In this document: positions 6,955-15,432 of the stretch, piece after piece
Numbering within the stretch: position 1 is the first letter of the stretch
Layout of the letters: each line of letters starts with the position of its first letter
From: Clostridiaceae bacterium
GTDB lineage: Bacteria > Bacillota > Clostridia > Lachnospirales > Lachnospiraceae
NCBI GenBank assembly: GCA_910574345.1
Contig: CAJSZV010000034.1
Span: 1 to 44,423 of the forward strand
DNA length: 44,423 bases
Direction: 5' to 3'
Made by a program: the position numbers and the translations under genes
The notes under the pieces: model-generated
Told to the model about the DNA's origin: nothing
Database searches by the model: none
The model's input: the letters and a program-made list of their open reading frames with translations, nothing else

Positions 6955-7794
6955 ATGAACATGGCCAAAAGTATTTTTGAAAAAATGGAGAACATCCATG
7001 AAGTCAACCGCATGGCAGCAGAGCTACGGCGGCTGGGAATGAGGGGGAAGCTAAAGGAACTGGCAGGAAAAAACCAGGTAATGGATGAGGATTTTGAGGC
7101 GTTCTTTCTGGGAAAGCGGTATTTTCTTGTAGACGCGGGAGAGACCCGGAAGACCTATGACACAGCCAGGGCAAAACTGATGGATGAAATGCTTGCCCTG
7201 AACGATCCTCTTTTTGGAAACGTAATCTGCGGTTATCTGCTCCGGTGCTGCGTTGAACCGGAATTTCAGGAATCCGTGCTCCAGGCCCATAAGACGCTGC
7301 AGCGGTGTATCGAATATGTGATGGAGCAGGCTTACGGACTGCTGGATGAAAACCAGAAAGAGGCCAGAAGGAACACGGCAGTGGCTGTGGTATCAGACCA
7401 GGTATTTCAGTGGGCAAAGAACTATTATACTCTGGACGATAAAGCTGCCCTGGACAAAAAGTGGAAAAAGGCAGAAAAGGAGTTCCTGGACCGGAATAAG
7501 CCAAAGGAAAATAGAGCAACAGGCAGGGGGACATCGAAAAAGAAGACTTCCAAAACGTCAAAAACCTCTAAGACATCGAAAAAGAGTTCCGGCACAGGGG
7601 ATTCTGTGAAATCAGGCGCCAGCAGTGGTCCAGCAGTTTTGGATAAGAGTCTGGCACAGAAAACGGCGACCAGTAACAACAGGCTTCCGGAAAATATCCA
7701 GACCGAAGATTTGCCTTTGGCAGAGTCGCAAGCTGCACAGAAAGGACAGATTGAAGGACAGGTCTCCATGTTTGGCATGGGACCGGCGGCATAA
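6955..7794 (+). CDS. PcfK-like / AcrIIA9-family protein
   Basis: This 279-residue protein resembles the PcfK-like family, some members of which were found to inhibit Cas9 (AcrIIA9). Supporting blocks are the helical core around residues 95-150 (LQRCIEYVMEQAYGLL, then AVVSDQVFQWAKNYYTLDD). It lies two genes upstream of a PcfJ gene, the usual PcfK-PcfJ association. From about residue 180 the tail is low-complexity, with repeated KTS triplets (KTSKTSKTSKTSKK), probably disordered and DNA- or protein-binding. The end QVSMFGMGPAA contains a clamp-binding-like Q-V-S-M-F and an Ala-Ala terminus. Whether this copy inhibits Cas9 is not shown. A second ATG at 6961 is possible. Confidence 0.7.
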   Translation: MNMAKSIFEKMENIHEVNRMAAELRRLGMRGKLKELAGKNQVMDEDFEAFFLGKRYFLVDAGETRKTYDTARAKLMDEMLALNDPLFGNVICGYLLRCCVEPEFQESVLQAHKTLQRCIEYVMEQAYGLLDENQKEARRNTAVAVVSDQVFQWAKNYYTLDDKAALDKKWKKAEKEFLDRNKPKENRATGRGTSKKKTSKTSKTSKTSKKSSGTGDSVKSGASSGPAVLDKSLAQKTATSNNRLPENIQTEDLPLAESQAAQKGQIEGQVSMFGMGPAA

Positions 7795-7908
7795 AGAAAG
7801 TTTATGCCGTGACCAGTTGATGAAAGCATAATCATTTAAGAGAGCAGCTGACATAGGGCAAACTTTTGAATGAAGCATGAAAAGGCGAAGATAGAGGAGA
7901 GTAGAGAA

Positions 7909-8493
7909 ATGATACTTGCCTACAAAGGATTTAACCCGGATTTGTCCTGTACATCAGGGGGAAACCGTTTCCAGTACGTCCTTGATCGCTGGAATGAGGA
8001 GCCTAAGGCCAACTGCGGCCAGAACGGTTTCCACTGTGCGGAGAATCCCCTGGACTGTCTGGCGTATTACCCCCATATGGAGAAATCCGTCTACTATCTG
8101 GTAGCAGCAGCCGGGGACATCAATGATGATCAAAATGGCAGCAGGATCTCCTGTACCAGGCTGCGGCTGGTGAAGCGGCTGAACCGGGAGGAATTTGTGG
8201 CCCACAGTCTGAACTACATCTGGAATCATCCCCTTCGGGAGAATAACCGGCGGGTGTGCATAGAAAGCGGGGAAGGGAAGGACGGCTTTGTGATCGTCAG
8301 AGGAAAAATGCCAAGAGCCTGCGGGAAACTGGGGGACGTTCTTGGAATGGTTAAGGAAAAAAGAGGAAGCAGAGAGGGCATGGAGATGGGACTTTACGTG
8401 GTTGACGGCAAAGAGATTCTGCCAGATATATGGTATAACGTCCACGGAAATCCGGTGGAAAGCATGAAGAAAGGAGCAGCTGTTCCAGCATGA
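7909..8493 (+). CDS. DUF7666-like element/phage protein
   Basis: Start ATG at 7909 is preferred over 7870 because AGGAGAG lies about 9 bases upstream. The N-terminus MILAYKGFNPDLSC is followed by CGQNGFHCAENPLDCLAYYP. This pattern of YKGFN, a Cys-containing turn, GFHxxENPLD and then YYP matches a small domain I associate with phage and element proteins (DUF7666, name from memory). The function is unknown. The C-terminal half holds a GLYVVDGKEI strand-like segment and ends GAAVPA. The stop overlaps the PcfJ start (ATGA), so the two are coupled. Confidence 0.6.
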   Translation: MILAYKGFNPDLSCTSGGNRFQYVLDRWNEEPKANCGQNGFHCAENPLDCLAYYPHMEKSVYYLVAAAGDINDDQNGSRISCTRLRLVKRLNREEFVAHSLNYIWNHPLRENNRRVCIESGEGKDGFVIVRGKMPRACGKLGDVLGMVKEKRGSREGMEMGLYVVDGKEILPDIWYNVHGNPVESMKKGAAVPA

Positions 8494-10754
8494 AAAAATC
8501 ACAGCTAAAGAAATTGAAAATCCTGTACGCAACAAAGCAGATGATTGAGATGGCAAAAAAGGAAGTGCCAAAGAAGCATGAATATGACAACCAGGAATCC
8601 TTCGGCCTAAGCCTTTTTATGAGGTGCCAGGTGGAGAAGGGAATCTTAAACGTGTCACTGTTTTTCACAAGGGACCTGCGCATAGGCAGCCATAAGCCGG
8701 CGTATCAGGTATTTGTAGACAGAGAGTCCGGAAATTTTGTGACCTGGGACTCTGTTCTGGGGAAATGGAGAGAGGCAAAGGTGGATTCTCTGGAGTGGCC
8801 GCGGGCATTCTGGTGGACACAAAAATATATCAGTCCCAAAGATAACAAGACCCTGCAAAATTATCTGGGTGTTTCAGAAGACGGCTATGACGGGCTTTTG
8901 GAATATCAGAGAAAGATAAGGGAAGAGCAGCTTGTGAAAAGGCACAAAAAGGAGACAGACGCCTGGGACCAGTATCTGGCCCAGGTTCCTAAACTGCCAG
9001 CGGACTGGGACCGATGGGTCGATAAGGAGGGGATTGAGCAGAATTACATCTTTTACGATTATTCCCGAAAAAAGAACCAGAAGGGCTACTGCAGCTGGTG
9101 CGAAAAGGAAGTCCCCATTGAAAAGCCCAGGCACAATAAAGAAGGTGTGTGTCCGGCCTGCGGCAGAAAGATCCAGTTCAAAGCCAGAGGACGGGCCGGA
9201 AGATTCTGGACGGATCAGTGGTACGTCTATCTGCTCCAGGACTGTAAAGACGGAATGGTGGCGCGGAGGTTTTCTGCATGGCGTTATTATAGGAAGGGAG
9301 AATACGAAACCCCGGAATATACCTGCAGGGAGGAACGGAGGGTCATCTATGGAGACGGCCTGACATCCAGAACCTTCTGCTATGGGTTATACAAAAAAAG
9401 AGATTTCCGGTGGATGGAAGCCAACAGTCAGAGCTATAACCGTTCCGGTTTTTACTGGCATTATTTTAAAGAAAAATATGAGGGACGGTTATACGGCATT
9501 TCCTTGTCGGACCCGGAATGCAGGGGGCTTGAACGGACGGGACTGCTCCAGTTTGCCCAGCAGAACGAACAGGTTGATCCGGAGCAGTATTTTTATCAGT
9601 TAAGGAAAAAGCCCTATCTGGAGCGGCTGGTAAAATGCGGCCTGTTCCGGCTGTCCGGGGAGGTTTACGATGGAAAGGCAGATCTGGAGATTAAGGAGTC
9701 TTCAGATTTTGCGAAATCCATTGGCATAGACCGGCACCGGCTGAAGCGGCTGAGGGAGCATAACGGAGGGAGCCGGTATCTGAGATGGCTGATCTTAGAG
9801 AAAAGCCAGGGAAAGGAGATTCCGGATTCGGTCATCGACTATTTTTCCAGCCATAGCATAGAAGCCAATGACCTGGATTTTATATTGGGCCAAATGAGCG
9901 TGATACGGATTAAGAATTTCCTGGAAAAACAACATAAATTGTCCGGCCGGCCGCCAAAGGAGCTTCTTTCCACCTGGAGGGACTATCTTTCCATGTCTGT
10001 AAGACTGAAACGGGACATTACCAGGGAGCTGTTTTTCAAACCCAGAAACCTGTTGGAGAGCCATGATGAGGCTGTGGCGCTGTGCGGGAATAAAGAGATT
10101 GCCATGCGTGCGGCGGAAGTGACAGGGAAGTATCCGGATGTTGACAAACTATGCCAGTCCATGAAAGAAAAGTTTGAATTTGCAGATAAGAAATACTGCA
10201 TTGTGGCGCCGGAGAAGGTGGAGGACATCTTATATGAAGGGCAGGCTTTAGGGCACTGCGCCAATTCCAGCGATATCTACTATGAACGGATTCAGAACCG
10301 GGAGTCCTACATCTTGTTTCTTCGGAAGGCAGAGGAACCGGACAAGCCCTACTATACCCTGGAAGTGGAGCCGGACGGAACAATCCGGCAGAAACGGACG
10401 GTGGGAGACAGGCAGAATAAGGACCTGGAGGACGCTGTGGAATTTTTGAGGAAATGGCAGGAGGAGATCCAGAAACGGCTTACCCTGGAGGACTACAGGC
10501 TTGCAGAGGAAAGCTCCAGGCTCCGGGCAGAGGAATTTAAGAAGCTGCGGGAGGAAAAGGCCAAAATCTGGCACGGGCATTTGCAGGGACAGCTGCTGGC
10601 GGACGTGCTGGAGAGAGACCTGATGGAAGCGGTGAGAAGCGCCAAGGTGAAAGACAGAAACTTTGAACCGTCCGATGAAAGTGAGGAGTGCATAAAGGAA
10701 GGGGACCAGGAGGCAGAGCAGAAAGAGGAAATGACTCTGTCTGCGGCCGCCTGA
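8490..10754 (+). CDS. PcfJ domain-containing protein
   Basis: This 754-residue protein has the PcfJ arrangement. A four-Cys zinc site (C201, C204, C221, C224; CSWC then CPAC) lies in the N-terminal third and a long helical middle follows. The hallmark block at about residues 580-650 reads ALGHCANSSDIYYERI, ESYILFLRK and PYYTLEVEPDGTIRQKRT, with H589 in the core. PcfJ was named from the conjugative plasmid pCF10 of Enterococcus; its biochemical role is unclear, and it is common in Gram-positive conjugative and phage-like elements. It starts by ATGA overlap with the preceding gene. The C-terminal 100 residues are charged coiled coil ending TLSAAA. Confidence 0.88.
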   Translation: MKKSQLKKLKILYATKQMIEMAKKEVPKKHEYDNQESFGLSLFMRCQVEKGILNVSLFFTRDLRIGSHKPAYQVFVDRESGNFVTWDSVLGKWREAKVDSLEWPRAFWWTQKYISPKDNKTLQNYLGVSEDGYDGLLEYQRKIREEQLVKRHKKETDAWDQYLAQVPKLPADWDRWVDKEGIEQNYIFYDYSRKKNQKGYCSWCEKEVPIEKPRHNKEGVCPACGRKIQFKARGRAGRFWTDQWYVYLLQDCKDGMVARRFSAWRYYRKGEYETPEYTCREERRVIYGDGLTSRTFCYGLYKKRDFRWMEANSQSYNRSGFYWHYFKEKYEGRLYGISLSDPECRGLERTGLLQFAQQNEQVDPEQYFYQLRKKPYLERLVKCGLFRLSGEVYDGKADLEIKESSDFAKSIGIDRHRLKRLREHNGGSRYLRWLILEKSQGKEIPDSVIDYFSSHSIEANDLDFILGQMSVIRIKNFLEKQHKLSGRPPKELLSTWRDYLSMSVRLKRDITRELFFKPRNLLESHDEAVALCGNKEIAMRAAEVTGKYPDVDKLCQSMKEKFEFADKKYCIVAPEKVEDILYEGQALGHCANSSDIYYERIQNRESYILFLRKAEEPDKPYYTLEVEPDGTIRQKRTVGDRQNKDLEDAVEFLRKWQEEIQKRLTLEDYRLAEESSRLRAEEFKKLREEKAKIWHGHLQGQLLADVLERDLMEAVRSAKVKDRNFEPSDESEECIKEGDQEAEQKEEMTLSAAA

Positions 10755-10825
10755 TTTTCTCAGAGGATATGAAAACATTGCGGATTGCAAAGCAGATGAG
10801 AAAAGGAACAGAGAGGAGAGGCGTC

Positions 10826-11236
10826 ATGGAATTTTATCAGACAAATGCAGGAAAGAATTTTTTTGAGGGCCAGCTTCCGTTATTGATTCGGGCGCTGGAA
10901 GGTATGACAGAGGCTTTGAACCGGAGACAGACGCCGGTGGCGCTGCCGGCGAAAGTAGGAGATGATTTCTTAAGAGAGCTTTATTACGGAAATATAGGCA
11001 TTGGGGTAAGTTCCATGGAAGGCTTTGACAATGAGAAGCTGAAAGAGATCACAATCCTTCAGGAGGAATTAAGAAAGGAACTGAATGAGGAGCAGTGGAA
11101 GCTGTTTGAACAGTGCAGCTGTAAGATGACTGGATATACTTCATCGGAGAGCTGCCGAATGTTTCAGCATGGCTTCCGGCTGGCGGTGAATCTGATTGCG
11201 GCTGGGCTTGGCGTGCCGGGAGACGGTGATGGATGA
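10826..11236 (+). CDS. DUF6809-type small element protein
   Basis: Start ATG at 10826 follows GAGGAGAG; the longer frame from 10688 overlaps PcfJ and is less likely. The segment DDFLRELYYGNIGIG, then a helical hairpin and MFQHGFRLAVNLIAAGLG, match the small DUF6809 pattern (EELYYGNI ... F..GFRLG.RL). The function is unknown. It is a frequent small gene in Lachnospiraceae elements. The N-terminal 45 residues are extra compared with the short family members I know. Confidence 0.7.
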   Translation: MEFYQTNAGKNFFEGQLPLLIRALEGMTEALNRRQTPVALPAKVGDDFLRELYYGNIGIGVSSMEGFDNEKLKEITILQEELRKELNEEQWKLFEQCSCKMTGYTSSESCRMFQHGFRLAVNLIAAGLGVPGDGDG

Positions 11237-11501
11237 CAGACGGATAGACAGCTGTTAATAATTGAACCTGGCATTCCAGGTGAACATAAGCAGGGAAGCC
11301 GGGATTCATCTTTGATAGAAGGGTTCAGGAAAAAGATTTTTCCATTTCTCCCTAAAATATTGGTAGGAATCCCGGTATTTTTTGGTATAATGAAAGTAGT
11401 ACAGCGATTGGACAGCAGCGGTCGAACTGGCGGCAAACAGGCGAAAGCGGAATTGTTTAAGCTTAAGACAGGGAAAAACAGCAGTAGGAGGTGCGGTTCC
11501 C
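11237..11501 (+). promoter_or_regulatory. Intergenic stretch with extended -10 promoter for the ATPase gene
   Basis: TGGTATAAT at 11383-11391 is an extended -10 element (TGn directly before TATAAT). A TTGGTA at 11360 is too far upstream (20-base spacer) to be a good -35, as expected for extended -10 promoters. The gene starts about 100 bases downstream, behind an AGTAGGAGG site. The rest of the stretch shows nothing coding. Confidence 0.6.
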
Positions 11502-12935
11502 ATGTATTTGAAACGAAAAATATATGACCGACTGATGGAATGGAAGAACGATAAGAGCCACAGCACGTTGGAGGTAAACGGTGCCAGACAGACCGGAAAG
11601 ACTTACATCATCAATAAATTTGCAGATGAAAATTTCAAGCATAAAATCTACATTAATTTGTTTGACCTTTCCGGAAAGCAGTTTATGGAATGCTATCAGA
11701 AAGCAACGGAATGGGTTCCGGGAAGCAGACGGCCGGATTTTCCGCTTCATGAGGCGGTCCGCCTGTATGAGCCTTCCTTTCGGGATTGCGGGGATACGGT
11801 GATCATCATTGATGAGATTCAGGAATCTTCGGAGATTTATAACCGGATCAGAGAGTTTACCAGACAGTTTCAGGCACGGTTTATCGTCACGGGAAGCTAC
11901 CTTGGACGGGTGCTGGAACCGGAGTTTCACTATGCCAGCGGGGATATTACAAAGCTGCGGATCTATACCCTTTCCTTTGAGGAATTTCTGGAGGCACTGG
12001 ACGGGGAACTTTACCAGACATGGAGAAGCCTTCCTTTGCTTGAGGCAGATGACAACTGTCCGGAGGTGTATGACCGGCTGAGGCTGGCCTATGACCAGTA
12101 TTGCCAGATTGGCGGCTATCCGAAGGTAGTGGAAGCATATCTGGAAAGACGGGACATTCTGGCAGCCCGGAAGGAGCTGGTGCGGATTATCCAGATTTTC
12201 TTGGAAGAATCCATGCGGTATTTTAAGGATATTACGGATATCAGCGTGTTTACTAATATCTTCTTAAGTATCTGCCGTATCCTTTTGCGGGAAAAGAAGG
12301 GACTGGAGGAGGACAGTGTCAGTGAGGAGCTGAAAAAGCTGGTGACGAAGAATTATTCCAGCAACTTGTCAAAAGAAACCTGCAATCGGGCGATTAGCTG
12401 GCTGTACCATTCGGGGATTATCGGATTCTGCGGAAAGTTGTCACCAAACGGAACGAAGTGGAGTTTGATGACCTGCGCACGCCTCAGCGTGCTTCCTTGT
12501 GACAAGATTATTGAAATGGACTTTCTGGATTTTAAGCCGGGAAGACGGTGCTTTTTTATGGACCCAGGGGTTGCGGCCTACTATTTAAACAGGGTAGGAA
12601 CTACGGAAGCGGCTGTCTGCGGAACGCTGAATGAGAATTATGTGTTCATCAATCTTTTAAAGCGCCAGGACTTTCCTGAGGAGATCACTTTTGAAATGCC
12701 TGCATTTGCCACATATAAAGGCGGAGAGATCGACTATGTGGTGCAGACAATCCAGGGCCATAGGAGATATCTGGTGGAGGTGAAATCAGGAAAAGGAAAG
12801 GCGGCTACCGCTCTTAAAGCCCTGGAGGCTGGAAAAGCGGATTGGCTGCTGTATCTGAAAGGCAATACAAAGGGCGGTAAGGAAGGAAAAATTCTTACAC
12901 TGCCTCTCTATATGCTGGAACGGTTTGCGTTTTAG
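11502..12935 (+). CDS. AAA family ATPase with DUF4143 / nuclease-like C-terminal domain
   Basis: This 477-residue protein has a Walker A GARQTGKT at residues 27-34 and a Walker B DTVIIIDEIQ at about 98-107, with sensor-like IVTGSYLG after it. This is the AAA_14 plus DUF4143 architecture. Near the C-terminus GGEIDYVV followed by YLVEVKSG places D411, E426 and K428 in a PD-(D/E)xK-nuclease-like spacing, as often seen in this family. Members are common in anaerobes and are poorly characterised. The gene has its own extended -10 promoter and a terminator after it, so it is an independent unit among the element operons. A defence or maintenance role is plausible but unproven. Confidence 0.85.
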   Translation: MYLKRKIYDRLMEWKNDKSHSTLEVNGARQTGKTYIINKFADENFKHKIYINLFDLSGKQFMECYQKATEWVPGSRRPDFPLHEAVRLYEPSFRDCGDTVIIIDEIQESSEIYNRIREFTRQFQARFIVTGSYLGRVLEPEFHYASGDITKLRIYTLSFEEFLEALDGELYQTWRSLPLLEADDNCPEVYDRLRLAYDQYCQIGGYPKVVEAYLERRDILAARKELVRIIQIFLEESMRYFKDITDISVFTNIFLSICRILLREKKGLEEDSVSEELKKLVTKNYSSNLSKETCNRAISWLYHSGIIGFCGKLSPNGTKWSLMTCARLSVLPCDKIIEMDFLDFKPGRRCFFMDPGVAAYYLNRVGTTEAAVCGTLNENYVFINLLKRQDFPEEITFEMPAFATYKGGEIDYVVQTIQGHRRYLVEVKSGKGKAATALKALEAGKADWLLYLKGNTKGGKEGKILTLPLYMLERFAF

Positions 12936-12966
12936 AAATATAAGAAAGAATAAAGATACTGTAAAG

Positions 12967-12993
12967 AAAGGCCGTGGGAAACTGCGGCCTTTT
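12967..12993 (+). terminator. Intrinsic terminator after the ATPase gene
   Basis: Arms AAAGGCCG and CGGCCTTT are perfectly complementary around a 10-base loop and end in a T run. It lies 31 bases behind the ATPase stop. Confidence 0.8.
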
Positions 12994-13038
12994 GTGATAT
13001 CTCAACAGGTGGAATCTTGGGAAAAGAAGGAGGAATCT

Positions 13039-13245
13039 ATGGAGACAAAGGGAAAATGGCTTGACGAATACTGCAATAGCTGCGGCAGGCAGATCAATAC
13101 CTGGGATAAGCGGATATCAAAGGTACTGGCTTACAAATATTCCTGCTGTGAGGACTGTATCGCAAAGGAGTATGACATGGAGCCGGAGGACTTGCGAAGA
13201 CGCATGGAAAATGTATTTGGCATGCGGCCCTGTCTAGGATTGTAG
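13039..13245 (+). CDS. Small zinc-binding-type protein, 68 aa
   Basis: ATG at 13039 sits 6 bases behind AGGAGG. The protein has two Cys pairs, CNSCG and CCEDC, about 25 residues apart, the layout of a single zinc ribbon. After it come AKEYDMEPEDLRRRM and a C-terminal RPCLGL. Related tiny Cys-rich proteins accompany element genes of this type, with no known function. It ends 9 bases before the next ATG, so the two are probably co-translated. Confidence 0.65.
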   Translation: METKGKWLDEYCNSCGRQINTWDKRISKVLAYKYSCCEDCIAKEYDMEPEDLRRRMENVFGMRPCLGL

Positions 13246-13254
13246 GTGTCTGCT

Positions 13255-14436
13255 ATGAGAGAATACAACCGGTTTACAAAGAAGCTCTTTGAACAGGGCT
13301 ATACCTTTGAGAACTATCCTGCCTATGCCAGAATGCCAAACCCGGTTTGTGACAGGAAATTATTTGACATTATGGGAGGCTTCCGATATGAGAACTGGTA
13401 TCAGAACCAGAAGGTCTATTCCACCGGCTGCGGGCTTCTGTGCCGTGGGTCGGATTTCTCAAACGGATCTATGTCTTATATGGGGATTGACTGGAAGCCG
13501 GAAAATAATAATCCGGTGATTCCCTGTCCTTACAAAAAGGAACATTGTACACTCCGAAGCCCCTTGCTGGACCATATTGAAGGCGGTGGTATCTGCAAGA
13601 TCAGCCAGTGCGACTGTCATGAGGTGGAGGTGCCCTATGACTACGAATACAGCAGAGATCGAGTCCGGGATGAACGTCATAGGAGAATGCGGGAAAACTA
13701 TGAGGAATTAAAGAGGCAGAAGAAAGGCCATGTCTGCTACTGGCAGACTAGCTATAACGAATGGACGGAGCAGTGGGAGCAGAGGTATGACCCGGTGGAA
13801 TGTGCCAGGATGTGTCTGAATATAGGAGGAATCTGTGATCTGAAGCACACGTTGATTTCCAAAAAACGGGGGAATGTATTCTATGATGTGAAGATTACAA
13901 GAATCCGCCGTGACAGTACGCTGTTTGACGGCCAGAAGGAGATCACGATTCAGAAGGGCTGCCGGTTACTGGAAACCAGCAAATCCATGACAATCTGTGA
14001 GAACATTGTGCGGTATGGGAGAAAACAGATTATCAGCCATGAGCAGATGAAGTACCACAGTGAGATTTTCATTTACGGCTGGAACGTGGAGGTGCTAAAC
14101 ATCCGGGCTGAATACAGGGAAAGCCGTGATCTGCTTCAGGATTTGCAGGATATTCGGGAGGGTATTACCATTGTCCACGCTTCGGACCAGGAGAAGCGGA
14201 ACAAAGAACTGAAAAGGCAGAACCGTGCGAAACAAAAAGAAAAGCGGGAGAAAAGGCTGGAGCAGAAGATTGTGAAAAATGGCTGGGACAGCCTGGAGCC
14301 GTTTTCTCTGGATTATCACCATGCCTTAAAGTGGTTCGGTCAGGAGAAAATAAAGGCTTTGGAAAAGCGCCACCAGAAGTATGTGGAGGAGGAGCGGAAT
14401 AAGCCGCGGCAGATGAGTCTGTTTGAATTTCTGTAG
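13255..14436 (+). CDS. Cys/His-rich element protein ending in QMSLF
   Basis: This is a protein of about 393 residues; a GTG at 13246 is an alternative start adding three residues. Residues 55-135 are Cys-rich (GCGLLCRG, CPYKKEHC, CKISQCDCHEVEV), suggesting one or two metal sites. The middle is mixed alpha/beta, and residues 310-380 form a very basic helix (KRQNRAKQKEKREKR). The C-terminus reads RQMSLFEFL, close to the clamp-binding consensus QLSLF. A replication- or repair-linked role is inferred from that motif only. Family not recognised. Confidence 0.65.
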   Translation: MREYNRFTKKLFEQGYTFENYPAYARMPNPVCDRKLFDIMGGFRYENWYQNQKVYSTGCGLLCRGSDFSNGSMSYMGIDWKPENNNPVIPCPYKKEHCTLRSPLLDHIEGGGICKISQCDCHEVEVPYDYEYSRDRVRDERHRRMRENYEELKRQKKGHVCYWQTSYNEWTEQWEQRYDPVECARMCLNIGGICDLKHTLISKKRGNVFYDVKITRIRRDSTLFDGQKEITIQKGCRLLETSKSMTICENIVRYGRKQIISHEQMKYHSEIFIYGWNVEVLNIRAEYRESRDLLQDLQDIREGITIVHASDQEKRNKELKRQNRAKQKEKREKRLEQKIVKNGWDSLEPFSLDYHHALKWFGQEKIKALEKRHQKYVEEERNKPRQMSLFEFL

Positions 14437-15054
14437 GATGTATGATCGGGATGGCAGCTTTTCAATAGGAAAATTACCTTCTGATCGTAAATGAATCTGA
14501 AATTATCTGAGAAATATTCCAAAAAAGTCTTATAAGAATCCTATTTATTTTATGAAAGGCTATAAAGGCCAATGCACTTTGACAGCAGAATAGGTTCAGT
14601 TGTCTTGTAACGCAGGCAGATTCTGAGCATGCGGGGGATACGCTATGGCAAGATTAGATTGCCGCGATGAAGATCCACTCAAAATAGGCCCTGGCAAGGG
14701 TCTGATGGCTTTGGCAGGTATCTGGCAGAATGTATCAAATATGTCAATAACACTCTTAACCGGATTTGCCTTCAAAGCTGTGCGAAGAAAAGAATCTGCC
14801 GGAGACTTGTGGGGACTGCCCCTCACCGAAGGAGGGGAGGCGAAGCCGTGATGGCGAGATCCGGCTTGGTTTAAGCCGTTTTGCAGACGGGCAGGACAAC
14901 TCCGGTGCCGGGGGACGGGAAAATACGGCACAGAGATTTGCTTTGGAGAGAATAGGACAAAGCGCTGTTTGTATATATTTAAAGAAAACAGGCTTCCTAT
15001 ATTCAGATATATGACACAAACGTGTGCTTATAGATAGTCTAAGGGAGGAATGCT
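14437..15054 (+). promoter_or_regulatory. Leader/intergenic stretch upstream of recombinase operon with competing hairpins
   Basis: No convincing gene is seen; short frames at 14645-14851 and 14766-15014 overlap each other and lack family features. The stretch holds a hairpin CCCCTC/GAGGGG near 14819-14837. It then holds three copies of a complementary 6-mer: AAGCCG at 14843, CGGCTT at 14862 and AAGCCG at 14873 followed by TTTT. Pairing of the last two forms a terminator-like hairpin, and pairing of the first two would prevent it. A good AGGGAGGA ribosome site ends the stretch. Confidence 0.35.
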
Positions 15055-15312
15055 ATGGTAGCAGTAGCTCATACAGCGGATTTGAAAAATTTAGATATTA
15101 GGACGATTCAACCGGATACATTAGAACATATAGAGAACGTGAAAATAAATACTGATTTACCAGTCGAAGAACGAATGATGGAATTTGTGAGGCAGATTAA
15201 GAATCCCTATTTTTTCCGTTGTGGGAAGCTGATTGTCCAGGTTGAATACAGCGATACTGATAAAACCATTAACGATTGCCTGAAAGAATTTATTGAAAGC
15301 CAGATAAGTTAA
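15055..15312 (+). CDS. DUF6870-type small protein preceding recombinases
   Basis: This 85-residue protein starts MVAVAHTADLKNLDIRTI. It contains DLPVEERMMEFVRQIKNPYF followed by FRCGKLIVQVEYSDTDKTIN, a pattern I associate with a small family (DUF6870, name from memory) commonly encoded in Lachnospiraceae integrative elements, often next to recombinases. It is probably a compact alpha/beta protein. Biochemical function is unknown; a role as recombination accessory factor or regulator is only suggested by position. AGGGAGGA stands 7 bases before the ATG. Confidence 0.7.
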   Translation: MVAVAHTADLKNLDIRTIQPDTLEHIENVKINTDLPVEERMMEFVRQIKNPYFFRCGKLIVQVEYSDTDKTINDCLKEFIESQIS

Positions 15313-15432
15313 AAGTATATGGACAAATCCTTCAAAAATTGTTACAATAGTTTCAGGAATAAAATCAGAAAAGCTTATCAACCAGGCAATCAGTTTTCTG
15401 ACTTAATTGATTATGTCAGGAGAGTGAGTTTT

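Noticed and set aside
7560-7585. KTS triplet repeats as a tandem-repeat locus
   Set aside because: It is only a short low-complexity coding stretch inside the PcfK-like tail.
14645-15014. Two overlapping short + strand frames
   Set aside because: They overlap in different frames, one starts with TTG, neither has family features, and the region folds into hairpins that better suit a leader.
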